From positions 1 to 41,506 of the forward strand of contig UQPV01000022.1 in assembly GCA_900543035.1 (NCBI GenBank): a DNA stretch of 41,506 bases, written 5' to 3'. Source of the stretch: an uncultured Solobacterium sp. (GTDB lineage Bacteria > Bacillota_I > Bacilli_A > Erysipelotrichales > Erysipelotrichaceae). Under the pieces are notes generated by a model. It worked only from the letters and a program-made list of their open reading frames with translations, did not search any database and was not told the DNA's origin. The position numbers were made by a program, and so were the translations under genes. Shown in pieces: positions 15,091-23,152 of this stretch (position 1 is its first letter; each line of letters begins with the position of its first letter).

Positions 15091-16029
15091 ATGAAGAACG
15101 TCGTGATCATCGGCGGAGGCACCGGGCTCTCCGTCATGCTGAGGGGCATGAAATCAATTCCGGACATCGGGCTGAACGCCATCGTGACCGTGGCGGATGA
15201 CGGCGGGAGCACCGGACGGCTGCGGGACAGCTATCAGATCCCGGCCATGGGGGACATCCGCAATGTCATGTGCGCCATGGCCGAGGAGGAAAGCATCTTC
15301 ACCGAACTGATGAACTACCGCTTCAAAGGGGGCGGAGACATCGGCGGGCACAATCTGGGCAATCTGCTGCTGCTGGCGCTCTCGGAGACGACCGGCAGCT
15401 TCATGGAGGCGATCCGTACCTTTTCCCGCGTCCTGAAGGTCCGCGGCAAGATCCTGCCTTCCACCCTGGAGGTGGTGACGCTGTATGCCGTGATGGAAGA
15501 CGGCACCATCGTGCGCGGGGAGAAGAACATCCCCAAGTTCCGCAACCACATCGACCGGGTATTCTATCAGCGGCATATCCGGGCCACGCAGGAAGCCCTG
15601 CAGGCCATACGGGATGCGGACCTCATCATCTATGGCATCGGTTCGCTGTATACCAGCATCATGCCGAATCTCATCATCGATGAGATCCGCAACGAGCTCA
15701 TCGCCAACCCGTGCCGCAAGGTCTATTTCTGCAATGCGATGAGCCAGCCGGGAGAGACCGACGAGTATTCGGTGGAGGATCATGTGGACGCCATCTGCCG
15801 CCATGCGTTTGCGGACGCGGTGGACATCGTCGTCAAGCAGAACAATACGTTTTCCACGGAGACGCTGGAACGCTATCGGGCGGAAGGCAGTGCGCCGGTG
15901 GAGCTGAAGGAAGAACGGCACCGCTATCTGGTGCTGGAACGGGATCTGATGCAGGAGGGAAGCCTGCTGATCCGCCATGACCCGCAGAAGGTGCGCGCCG
16001 TGGTGGAAGAGATCCTGCGCATGCAGTAA
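15091..16029 (+). CDS. yvcK: YvcK/GlmR gluconeogenesis factor (CofD-like fold)
   Basis: The 312-residue protein belongs to the YvcK/CofD family. YvcK binds UDP-GlcNAc and steers carbon into cell-wall precursors, and it is needed on gluconeogenic carbon sources. Conserved motifs are VVIIGGGTGLSVMLRGMK at the start, VTVADDGGSTGRLRD near residue 33, the GGGDIGGHNLGNLLL segment near 85 and FCNAMSQPGETDEY near 212. Length and position between rapZ and whiA are standard. It starts three bases after the rapZ stop, so its translation is coupled. Confidence 0.95.
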   Translation: MKNVVIIGGGTGLSVMLRGMKSIPDIGLNAIVTVADDGGSTGRLRDSYQIPAMGDIRNVMCAMAEEESIFTELMNYRFKGGGDIGGHNLGNLLLLALSETTGSFMEAIRTFSRVLKVRGKILPSTLEVVTLYAVMEDGTIVRGEKNIPKFRNHIDRVFYQRHIRATQEALQAIRDADLIIYGIGSLYTSIMPNLIIDEIRNELIANPCRKVYFCNAMSQPGETDEYSVEDHVDAICRHAFADAVDIVVKQNNTFSTETLERYRAEGSAPVELKEERHRYLVLERDLMQEGSLLIRHDPQKVRAVVEEILRMQ

Positions 16030-16040
16030 GGTGGGGGAAC

Positions 16041-16985
16041 ATGTCATTTACAGCGGAAGTCAAGACGCAGATCTGCGCGGCCGAATGGGGCGAATGCTGT
16101 GCGCGGGCACAGCTGTCCAGCGTGATGAAGATGTGCTCGACGATGAACCTGAGCGCGCAGGGGATCCATCTGCGCGTGCAGTGCGAGCATGCCAATACGG
16201 CCAAGCGCATATGGAAGCTGCTCAAGGAGCGCTACCAGGTGGAGCCGCAGCTGTCGGTATTGCGCAAGGTGCGCCTGAAGAAGAACAACATCTATGTGAT
16301 CCGGGTCCATGAGCGGGCCATGGAGATCTTGAAGGATCTGGAGATCTGCACGGACAAAGGACTGCAGCCGCGCCCCAGCGCGAAGATGGTGCGCAAGGAC
16401 TGCTGCGCCCAGGCATATCTCGCCGGCGCCTTTCTGGCTGGCGGGAGCGTCAATGCGCCGACCACCTCGAATTATCATCTGGAGATCAGCACGAGCGATC
16501 AGGAGCTGGCGGAATTCCTCTGCCGGCTCATGAACCGCTTTTATCTGCCGGCCAAGATCATCCAGCGGCGGGCCCAGCATGTCGTCTATCTGAAGGCGAG
16601 CGACAAGATCGCCGATTTCCTGCGCATGTGCAAGGCAGATGAAGCATTGCTGGAATTTGAGGATACCAGGATCCAGCGCGATTTTTACAATTCGCTGACG
16701 CGTTTGGACAACTGTGAGCTGGCCAATGAGATGAAGAGCATATCCGCGGCCAGGAAGCAGCTGGAGGATATCGCCTGGATCGAGAACTATCGTTCGCTGG
16801 ACACGCTGCCCGAACGGCTCCAGCATGTCATCGAGGTGCGCCGGGCTTACCCGGAAGCGAGCATGAACGAGCTGTGCGAGCTGTGCGCAGAGCGCTTCGG
16901 GGAAAATATCTCCAAGTCGGGCATGAAGCATCGTCTGGCCAAGATCCGCGAGATCGCCGCACAGTATCGCAGCGACGCTGAATAA
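16041..16985 (+). CDS. whiA: Sporulation/division regulator WhiA
   Basis: WhiA is a 314-residue DNA-binding protein that combines a LAGLIDADG-like domain with a C-terminal helix-turn-helix. The N-terminal FTAEVKTQICA, the central DCCAQAYLAGAFLAGGSVNAPTTSNYHLEI stretch (positions about 115-145) and the C-terminal YPEASMNELCELCAERFGENISKSGMKHRL helix-turn-helix region are all present. In non-sporulating Bacillota it influences division and chromosome segregation. It follows yvcK by 11 bases behind GGTGGGGG and is the last standard gene of the cluster. Confidence 0.96.
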   Translation: MSFTAEVKTQICAAEWGECCARAQLSSVMKMCSTMNLSAQGIHLRVQCEHANTAKRIWKLLKERYQVEPQLSVLRKVRLKKNNIYVIRVHERAMEILKDLEICTDKGLQPRPSAKMVRKDCCAQAYLAGAFLAGGSVNAPTTSNYHLEISTSDQELAEFLCRLMNRFYLPAKIIQRRAQHVVYLKASDKIADFLRMCKADEALLEFEDTRIQRDFYNSLTRLDNCELANEMKSISAARKQLEDIAWIENYRSLDTLPERLQHVIEVRRAYPEASMNELCELCAERFGENISKSGMKHRLAKIREIAAQYRSDAE

Positions 16986-17023
16986 AGAATGGAAAGCAGT
17001 GAAGAATAGAGACGGGTGATAAG

Positions 17024-17539
17024 ATGAAACTGATCATGATCCTCGCCGCTTCGCTGCTTCCTTTTTTGCATGAGACGCGCTATCCGGCGGAAGTGAAGGG
17101 CTGTGATGCACAGGGCGTCACGCTCAGCGCTGAAGGCGAGCTGTTTCACGCGGAGCTGTTCAATGTGACTTATGCCGAGGAGGATGGCTGGCAGGATGCC
17201 TGCGCCATATTGGCAGAAGCGGATGAGGTGAGCTTTGAGGTCGATCCGCTGGTCAGCCTGGAAGAGCCGCTGCCGGTCTATCTGTTCGCGGATGGCGAGC
17301 TGGTGCAGGAGCGCCTGCTGCAGGAAGGAAAGGCCGTCCTTTCCATACGCAATCCCAATTACCGCTATGAACAGCAGCTGGAAGCAGCTGAGCCGCCGCT
17401 GCAGACGATGGCGGACACACAGTCTGCGCAGGATGACCGGTCGCTTCCGGTGCGCTCGTATCTCGTCTATGCAGCCGTGCTGCTCATCTGGGCAGCCTTG
17501 TTCTGGCAGCTGGTCTGGAAACATCGTTTCCGCCGCTGA
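17024..17539 (+). CDS. Membrane-anchored protein with SNase-like beta-barrel, no clear catalytic residues
   Basis: The protein has 171 residues. It begins with a short hydrophobic signal-like segment (LIMILAASLLPFL) and ends with a membrane helix (about 146-166) followed by a basic KHRFRR tail. The middle recalls a staphylococcal-nuclease fold: the stretch LPVYLFADGELVQERLLQEGKAVL (about 87-110) matches the strand-helix signature of that family. I do not see the catalytic Arg/Glu set, so it is probably not a nuclease. It lies 38 bases after whiA and may share its transcript. The function is unknown; a binding role at the outer membrane face is possible. Confidence 0.65.
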   Translation: MKLIMILAASLLPFLHETRYPAEVKGCDAQGVTLSAEGELFHAELFNVTYAEEDGWQDACAILAEADEVSFEVDPLVSLEEPLPVYLFADGELVQERLLQEGKAVLSIRNPNYRYEQQLEAAEPPLQTMADTQSAQDDRSLPVRSYLVYAAVLLIWAALFWQLVWKHRFRR

Positions 17540-17547
17540 CAAATGCG

Positions 17548-17576
17548 TTGCAGTTCATGCCCGTCAATGATATGAT
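17548..17576 (+). promoter_or_regulatory. Promoter of trxB
   Basis: TTGCAG (17548-17553) and TATGAT (17571-17576) are separated by 17 bases. The start codon follows 45 bases later. Confidence 0.65.
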
Positions 17577-17621
17577 AAGGACTAGAATAGATGGAGATCA
17601 TCATGGAGGTATCATAATCAG

Positions 17622-18548
17622 ATGAAACAATACGATGTGATCATTGTCGGGGCTGGCCCGGCGGGGATGAGCGCTGCCGTTTATGCGGCCAGAGCGGAGC
17701 TGGACACGCTGATGCTGGATGCGAAAGATCCGGGAGGACAGATCCTCAACACCAACGAGGTCCAGAATTATATCGGCATCGGCGCAGTGAGCGGATCTGC
17801 GCTCGGTTATCGGATGTTTGAGCACACGCAGCAGCTGAACGTCCCGTTTGCGCGGCGCGAGGTCGTCCGCATCGAGCCGGGAGAGCCGATGCACCGCATC
17901 TGGGTAAAGGGAGAGGAAGCGCCTTACGAGACCAGGAGCATCATCCTCGCGGTCGGTACGACCCCCAAGGTGCTGCATGTGGAAAACGAGGAGAAATTTT
18001 ACCGCAACGGCATCAGCTGGTGCGTGATCTGCGATGGGGCGCAGTATGTGGGCAAAGATGTCGTCGTGATCGGCGGAGGCAATTCAGGCGTCAAGGAATC
18101 GCTGTTCATGGCCAATATCGCTTCGTCGCTGACGATGCTGACGAAATATGACCTGACCGCGGATGAAGCGGCGATCCGGCAGCTGAAGAAGAAGCCCAAT
18201 GTCACCATCATGACTTATCAGGATATCCTCGGCTTCGTCGGGGATGATCGGCTGAGCGGCGTGCGCAGCCTGGATGTAAAGAGCGGCAAGGAGCAGATCA
18301 TCCCGTGCGCAGGAGTGTTCGAATACATCGGACTGGATCCGCATACGGCCTTCCTGAAGGATCTGGGCATCCTTGAGGAACATGGCTATGTCGTGGTCAA
18401 TGCCAGCATGGAGACCGCCATCCCCGGCATTTACGGCGCGGGGGACTGCAATGTCAAAGATCTGCGTCAGGTGGTCACGGCCTGCAGCGACGGCGCCATC
18501 GCCGCGCAGAATGCAGCGCACTACCTGCGCAAAAAAGGCATATCGTGA
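17622..18548 (+). CDS. trxB: Thioredoxin reductase-like NAD(P)H:disulfide oxidoreductase
   Basis: This flavoenzyme of 308 residues transfers electrons from NADPH through FAD to the active-site disulfide. It has the FAD loop VGAGPAGMSAAVYAARAEL, the redox motif WCVICDG (Cys-x-x-Cys), the NADPH loop VVVIGGGNSGVKES and the C-terminal FAD motif GIYGAGDCNVKDLRQVVTACSDGAIAA. Length and order of domains are normal for TrxB. It follows the rapZ-yvcK-whiA block, an arrangement also known in Bacillus-like genomes, but has its own promoter. A terminator with a GCAA tetraloop follows directly. Confidence 0.93.
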   Translation: MKQYDVIIVGAGPAGMSAAVYAARAELDTLMLDAKDPGGQILNTNEVQNYIGIGAVSGSALGYRMFEHTQQLNVPFARREVVRIEPGEPMHRIWVKGEEAPYETRSIILAVGTTPKVLHVENEEKFYRNGISWCVICDGAQYVGKDVVVIGGGNSGVKESLFMANIASSLTMLTKYDLTADEAAIRQLKKKPNVTIMTYQDILGFVGDDRLSGVRSLDVKSGKEQIIPCAGVFEYIGLDPHTAFLKDLGILEEHGYVVVNASMETAIPGIYGAGDCNVKDLRQVVTACSDGAIAAQNAAHYLRKKGIS

Positions 18549-18552
18549 ACGA

Positions 18553-18574
18553 AGCGTCCGCAAGGGCGCTTTTT
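18553..18574 (+). terminator. Terminator after trxB
   Basis: AGCGTCC (18553-18559) pairs with GGGCGCT (18564-18570) around a GCAA tetraloop, with four T's after it. The stem is short but stable. Confidence 0.75.
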
Positions 18575-18599
18575 CGCGCGCCGTTCCCGCATTTTTCGC

Positions 18600-18628
18600 T
18601 TTACTTCTCATGCCGAAAATGGTATAAT
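18600..18628 (+). promoter_or_regulatory. Promoter of rpsF-ssb-rpsR
   Basis: TTTACT (18600-18605) and a perfect TATAAT (18623-18628) are spaced by 17 bases. Transcription should start near 18635, leaving a leader of about 70 bases. Confidence 0.75.
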
Positions 18629-18636
18629 CCTGAAAC

Positions 18637-18678
18637 GAGCAGGACTGTCTGCTCCTTGCTTCTGAGCGATTCGGAAGC
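18637..18678 (+). promoter_or_regulatory. Two-hairpin 5' leader of rpsF
   Basis: GAGCAG (18637-18642) pairs with CTGCTC (18649-18654), and GCTTCTGA (18658-18665) pairs with TCGGAAGC (18671-18678). Both lie between the promoter and the ribosome site. Many Bacillota regulate this operon by S6:S18 binding to the leader, but the characteristic CCG element of that motif was not recognised here. Confidence 0.4.
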
Positions 18679-18704
18679 CATTAGACCAAGAGGAGGTGTA
18701 CAGA

Positions 18705-18998
18705 ATGAAGAAATACGAGATCATGTACATCGTGAACGCATCCCTGGATGATGCCGCACGTCAGAACGTCATGGAAAGACTGCACGGGATCATCACCAGC
18801 CACGAAGGCAGCATCGACAAGATCGATGAGTGGGGAGTGAAAGAGTTCGCGTATGAGATCGACCACATGAAAAAAGGGTACTATGTTGTCATCAATGTCA
18901 CTGCAAACAACGAGGGGATCCAGGAATTCCAGCGTCTGGCGCGCATCAACAACAACATCGTGCGTTTCATGGTAGTGAAGACACAGGGTGAAGAATAA
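18705..18998 (+). CDS. rpsF: 30S ribosomal protein S6
   Basis: S6 is a 97-residue ribosomal protein that binds S18 on the small-subunit platform. The family start MKKYEIMYIVNASLDD is set by AGGAGG eight bases before ATG 18705; an earlier in-frame ATG at 18696 overlaps that ribosome site and is not used. The central WGVKEFAYEIDHMKKGYYVV motif is present. It opens the conserved rpsF-ssb-rpsR operon. Confidence 0.97.
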   Translation: MKKYEIMYIVNASLDDAARQNVMERLHGIITSHEGSIDKIDEWGVKEFAYEIDHMKKGYYVVINVTANNEGIQEFQRLARINNNIVRFMVVKTQGEE

Positions 18999-19019
18999 AC
19001 GAACGAAGGAGGCGGAACG

Positions 19020-19529
19020 ATGATCAACAGAGTCGTACTGGTGGGTCGCCTGACCCGCGATCCGGAACTGCGCAAGACCAATTCCGGCGCATCGGTCGTT
19101 TCTTTCACGGTTGCCTGCGACCGCAGATTCAAGACGCAGGGACAGCCGGATGCTGATTTCATCAGCTGCGTCGCCTGGAACAAGGTGGCGGATCTGATGG
19201 CGCAGTATCTGCACAAGGGCTCGCTGGTGGGGGTCGAAGGCCGGATCCAGACGAGAAATTACGACGATGCCAACGGGCGTCGCGTTTATGTGACGGAGGT
19301 CGTGGCGGAGAGCGTGCAGTTCTTGGAACCCAAGAGCGCATCGGCGAACCGCGATCCGCAGCCTTATGGACAGCCTTCCTATCAGTCTGCGCCGGGATAT
19401 GCTTCCGGAGCGCAGAATTACGGAAGCCCTGCCGGAGGCTATCAGGCGGATGTCAACACGAATTCCTTCGCCAATGATTTTGATTCCAATGACTCGCTCG
19501 ACATCGCGAGCGATGATCTACCGTTTTAA
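19020..19529 (+). CDS. ssb: Single-stranded DNA-binding protein
   Basis: The 169-residue SSB covers single-stranded DNA during replication, repair and recombination. An OB-fold occupies residues 1-105 ([39 protein letters not shown]). A Gly/Gln/Tyr/Ser-rich linker follows. The end DIASDDLPF is the acidic tip that recruits partner proteins. Its place between S6 and S18 is the standard order in Bacillota. Confidence 0.97.
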   Translation: MINRVVLVGRLTRDPELRKTNSGASVVSFTVACDRRFKTQGQPDADFISCVAWNKVADLMAQYLHKGSLVGVEGRIQTRNYDDANGRRVYVTEVVAESVQFLEPKSASANRDPQPYGQPSYQSAPGYASGAQNYGSPAGGYQADVNTNSFANDFDSNDSLDIASDDLPF

Positions 19530-19543
19530 GAAAGGAGAGCATT

Positions 19544-19774
19544 ATGGCATTCAAGAAACAGCGCATGGGCCGCAAGAAGGTCTGCTACTTCACGAAGAAT
19601 AAAATTGAATACATCGACTATAAGGATGTTGAACTGCTGAAGCGTTTCATCAGCGCCAATGGAAAGATCATTCCTAGACGTGTGACCGGAACGCGCGCAA
19701 AGTATCAGAGAATGCTGGCGACTGCGATCAAGCGCGCACGTCAGATGGCTCTGCTGCCTTACGTAGCCGAATAA
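19544..19774 (+). CDS. rpsR: 30S ribosomal protein S18
   Basis: S18 has 76 residues, starts at ATG 19544 after AAAGGAGAG, and shows [15 protein letters not shown], the [11 protein letters not shown] motif and the basic C-terminal [19 protein letters not shown] end. It forms a heterodimer with S6 encoded in the same operon. A terminator follows within ten bases. Confidence 0.97.
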   Translation: MAFKKQRMGRKKVCYFTKNKIEYIDYKDVELLKRFISANGKIIPRRVTGTRAKYQRMLATAIKRARQMALLPYVAE

Positions 19775-19780
19775 TTCATC

Positions 19781-19803
19781 AGTCTCCTTGCCGGGAGACT
19801 TTT
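19781..19803 (+). terminator. Terminator after rpsR
   Basis: AGTCTCC (19781-19787) pairs with GGAGACT (19794-19800), followed by TTT and a T-rich stretch. It separates the ribosomal operon from yybS, though read-through is likely. Confidence 0.7.
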
Positions 19804-19828
19804 CTTTTAGGTAAAAGGAGGGGTGTGG

Positions 19829-20737
19829 ATGACTTCCCGGACACGCATGCTCTGTGAAGGCGCCATGATGTGCGTGCTCACGGCGCTGCTGCTGCTCATC
19901 AACCGCGTGGCGGGCGGAATGATCGAGACGGCCTTTCCCTGGCTGCTCGTCTTTCCGCTGCTCGTGTACTGCGCGCGCTATGGCGTCCGCACCGCGCTCA
20001 TCTGCTGTGTGAGCATCCTGCTGCTTTCGCTGATGCTCTGCACCTTTACCACGCTGTTCTATGTGTTTTCCGCTTCGCTTTGCGCGCTGGCTTATGGCAG
20101 CGGGGTGCGAAGGGGCGCCGCAAACCGCAGCCTGCTGCTGCGCACCGGGCTCATCAGCTTTCTTTCCAACCTGCTGAGCATGGTGGTGCTCGCCTCGCTG
20201 TTTGGCTATGATCCCGCAGAGGAGGCGAAGCTGCTCATCGAGCTGCTGCATGCGGATCCGTCGATGGTCATGCGCTCAGCGCTCGTGCTGGCGGTGTTCA
20301 CCGTCGTCGTCTGCTCACTGCTGCAGACGCTGTGCATCCATTTCGGCGCGCTGCTGCTGCTTGGGCGGATCGGGATACCGACACATCCGGTGAAGGCTGC
20401 GCATGAGATCAGCGGACCGCGCTGGCTCGGGGTGACGATCCTGATGATTTGGGTTCTATATTCCTGGGGAATTGTGATAAAATTAGATACAGGATCGCGG
20501 CTGCTGCAGCTGGGCGTGCTGACCGCCTGCCTGTGCGCGGCCGTTTATGGGGCGCTGACGCTCATGTGCGCATTCATCAGCCGCGGGCATCCCCGCGGCA
20601 TGCTGGCAGCGTATGTGCTGCTGTTCGTGCCCGTTGTCAACCTTTTTCTCGCGCTGCTGGGTGAGGCAGACCTGCTGTTTCAGCTGCGCGGGCGAATGAT
20701 GCGAGGTGTGAAAAATGGAACGTCTGGAAAACTTTAA
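19829..20737 (+). CDS. yybS: YybS-like membrane protein (DUF2232)
   Basis: The 302-residue product is almost entirely hydrophobic, with about eight membrane helices, and matches the YybS/DUF2232 family by its N-terminal helix pattern and by its place directly before gdpP. ATG 19829 lies seven bases after AAGGAGG; the GTG six bases earlier is too close to it. The 3' end overlaps gdpP by 23 bases. YybS proteins have no agreed function; the order yybS-gdpP-rplI-dnaB is conserved in Bacillota. Confidence 0.85.
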   Translation: MTSRTRMLCEGAMMCVLTALLLLINRVAGGMIETAFPWLLVFPLLVYCARYGVRTALICCVSILLLSLMLCTFTTLFYVFSASLCALAYGSGVRRGAANRSLLLRTGLISFLSNLLSMVVLASLFGYDPAEEAKLLIELLHADPSMVMRSALVLAVFTVVVCSLLQTLCIHFGALLLLGRIGIPTHPVKAAHEISGPRWLGVTILMIWVLYSWGIVIKLDTGSRLLQLGVLTACLCAAVYGALTLMCAFISRGHPRGMLAAYVLLFVPVVNLFLALLGEADLLFQLRGRMMRGVKNGTSGKL

Positions 20738-22700
20738 GGTGCAGCTGATCATCGTGATCGCCGCGCAGGTCCTGGCTGTCGTCCTGCTGTTCATGTTCGA
20801 TCTGCAGCAGATCGCGTTCACCGTGGCCTGCGTCGTGCTCGTCAATGTCATGATCGAGTTCTGGATCATGAACCGGATGGAGAAGGAAAAGAAGAATACG
20901 GACCTGGACATCACCCGGGCGCTGGGCCGTGACGCCAAGGACGCTCTGGTCTTCGGCGGCGTGGGCATCATCACCTATGATGAGCAGTACTGTGCAACCT
21001 GGGTGAGCGAGCTGCTGGAAGAGCGCGGCGTCGACCTGGTGGGGAAGAAGCTGTCTTCCTGGATCAGCGGCATCACCGAGCTGTTCAACACAGACGGCCG
21101 GGAAGTGGTGATCGGCCAGAGCGGGGACAGGGTCTATGAGATCACGCACAAGGAGGACACACAGCTGCTCTATGTGCGCGATATCACCGAGCTGTTCAAC
21201 CTGCGGCAGGAAAAACACAACAACGGCATCGTCGTCGGCCTGCTGCAGCTGGATAATTACAACGAATATCAGCAGTATGAGGATGATACGGTCATGTCGC
21301 AGATCAACACGAGGCTGCGTCAGCCGCTGTTCGAATGGGCGCGCGAGATGGGCATGTTCACGCGCAGACTGCGCAGCGACCGCATCCTGGTCCTGCTGGA
21401 TGAGGAAATTTATGAAAAGCTGGAAAAAGCGAAGTTCCCGATCCTCAATACGGTGCGCGCCACGGCGGAGGAGATGGATGTCTCCATCACGCTGAGCATG
21501 GCGTTTGCCCGGGGGACGAGCAATTATGTCGTGCTTGACGGCATGATCAACGAGCTGATCGAGCTGGCGCAGAGCCGCGGCGGCGATCAGGTGGCCGTGC
21601 GCGCCTATGGACACAGCGTGCACTATTTCGGCGGCAACTCTGAGTCGAAGTCAGACCGCTCCAAGGTGCGTGTGCGCGTCATGTCGCAGACCATCCGAGA
21701 GGCCATCATCGATTCAGGCCAGGTGTTCATCGTCGGCCATCAGATGATGGATTTTGACTGCATGGGCGCGGCGCTGTGCATGTCGCGCATCGCCCAGCGC
21801 TGTGAGCGCAGGACGTTCGTCGTGTCGGAAGGCTGCTCGAAGGACGCGCAGCTCGAGGATGCGCTGCGGCTGTATCGGGATCCGCTTTCGCTGCGCCACG
21901 CTTTCCTGAGCGAGGATGCGGCGCTGGCGCAGCTGCAGGAGAACGACCTGGTCATCATGGTGGATCATCATGCGCCGGCGCAGAGCTGCGCGCAGCGATT
22001 GATCGATCAGGCCAAGCGCATCATCGTCATCGATCATCACCGCCGCAGCGCAGGGTTCGTCAACGGACCGCTGGTCACTTACCTGGAGAGCGGGGCGAGC
22101 AGCGCCTGTGAGCTGACGACGGAGATGCTGTCTTATCAGCCTAACCGCGTCGACATCAGCGATGAGGAAGCGACGATCATGTATCTGGGCATCGTCGTGG
22201 ACACCAACCGCTTCAAGATGCGCGCCGGTTCGCGCACGTTCGAGGCGGCGGCCGTGCTGAAGAAGCTGGGCGCAGATCCAGTGAGCGCAGAGAACATCCT
22301 GAGCGAGCGTTACGATCAGTTTGAGGAAAAGACCGCGATCGCCAAGTATGCTCGGCTTTACCGGGGAAGATATATGATCGCGGCCGTAGAAGAGGAAATC
22401 TATCCCAGCCGTCCGCTGATGGCGCAGGTCGCCGATCAGCTGCTGACGATCCGCGGCGTGGAGGCGAGCTTCGTCATCGCGAAGACGGAGAAAGAAAATG
22501 ACGCGGTGGCGGTATCCAGCCGCAGCCGCGGCAATGTGAACGTCCAGACCATCATGGAGAAGATGAAGGGCGGCGGCCATTTTACGGCGGCGGCCTTGCA
22601 GCGCGAGCATGCGCAGGTGGCGGACATCGAAGCAGAACTGAAACAGGTTCTGGATGCTGCAGAGGAGGAGAAGAGCAATGAAGGTAATACTGCTGAGTGA
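20715..22700 (+). CDS. gdpP: Cyclic-di-AMP phosphodiesterase GdpP
   Basis: GdpP hydrolyses c-di-AMP and so sets potassium, osmotic and cell-wall homeostasis. The protein has 661 residues: two membrane helices (about 8-50), a PAS-like domain (about 70-150), a degenerate GGDEF (about 170-310), then DHH and DHHA1 catalytic domains. The DHH signature starts GHQMMDFDCMGAAL at residue 341 and continues with VDHHAP and VIDHHRRS. The C-terminal end has the GGGHFTAAA motif. Start ATG 20715 follows GAGGTG. It overlaps both neighbours, consistent with an operon. Confidence 0.95.
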   Translation: MERLENFKVQLIIVIAAQVLAVVLLFMFDLQQIAFTVACVVLVNVMIEFWIMNRMEKEKKNTDLDITRALGRDAKDALVFGGVGIITYDEQYCATWVSELLEERGVDLVGKKLSSWISGITELFNTDGREVVIGQSGDRVYEITHKEDTQLLYVRDITELFNLRQEKHNNGIVVGLLQLDNYNEYQQYEDDTVMSQINTRLRQPLFEWAREMGMFTRRLRSDRILVLLDEEIYEKLEKAKFPILNTVRATAEEMDVSITLSMAFARGTSNYVVLDGMINELIELAQSRGGDQVAVRAYGHSVHYFGGNSESKSDRSKVRVRVMSQTIREAIIDSGQVFIVGHQMMDFDCMGAALCMSRIAQRCERRTFVVSEGCSKDAQLEDALRLYRDPLSLRHAFLSEDAALAQLQENDLVIMVDHHAPAQSCAQRLIDQAKRIIVIDHHRRSAGFVNGPLVTYLESGASSACELTTEMLSYQPNRVDISDEEATIMYLGIVVDTNRFKMRAGSRTFEAAAVLKKLGADPVSAENILSERYDQFEEKTAIAKYARLYRGRYMIAAVEEEIYPSRPLMAQVADQLLTIRGVEASFVIAKTEKENDAVAVSSRSRGNVNVQTIMEKMKGGGHFTAAALQREHAQVADIEAELKQVLDAAEEEKSNEGNTAE

Positions 22701-23136
22701 CGTCAAGAACGTCGGAAAGAAAGATGAGGTCGTAGAGGTCGCGGACGGCTATGCGCGCAACTTCCTGCTGAAGCGCAAGCTGGCCGTGCCGCAGACACAG
22801 GGCAGCATGAAGGTGCTCGGCATGCAGAAGGAAGAAGAGCGCCTGCATGAGCTGGAGCTGGAAAAGGAAGCGGAAGCCGTGAAGGAGCGCCTGAAGGGCA
22901 TCGTGCTCGAATTCCAGATCAAGACCGGGAACAACGGCCGTTCCTTCGGCACCGTGTCGACCAAGCAGGTGGCGGAGAAGCTGCAGCGAGAGCACGGCAT
23001 CCAGATCGACCGCCGCAAGATCCGCGGGCATGAGTCCATCAGCACGCTGGGCGACACAGAGCTGAACGTGGATCTGTACAAGAACAAAGTCATCGGCACT
23101 ATCCGCGTACATGTCAGCGCAAAGAGCGCGAAATAA
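22678..23136 (+). CDS. rplI: 50S ribosomal protein L9
   Basis: L9 is a 152-residue protein that projects from the large subunit. ATG 22678 (MKVILLSDVKNVGKKDEV) lies after GAGGAGGAG and is the family start; an upstream in-frame ATG at 22654 lies inside gdpP. The N-terminal globular part with GYARNFLL, the long connecting helix and the C-terminal domain with SISTLGDTELNVDLYKNK are complete. It overlaps gdpP by 23 bases. Confidence 0.97.
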   Translation: MKVILLSDVKNVGKKDEVVEVADGYARNFLLKRKLAVPQTQGSMKVLGMQKEEERLHELELEKEAEAVKERLKGIVLEFQIKTGNNGRSFGTVSTKQVAEKLQREHGIQIDRRKIRGHESISTLGDTELNVDLYKNKVIGTIRVHVSAKSAK

Positions 23137-23152
23137 ACAGGAGGGATGAGAC

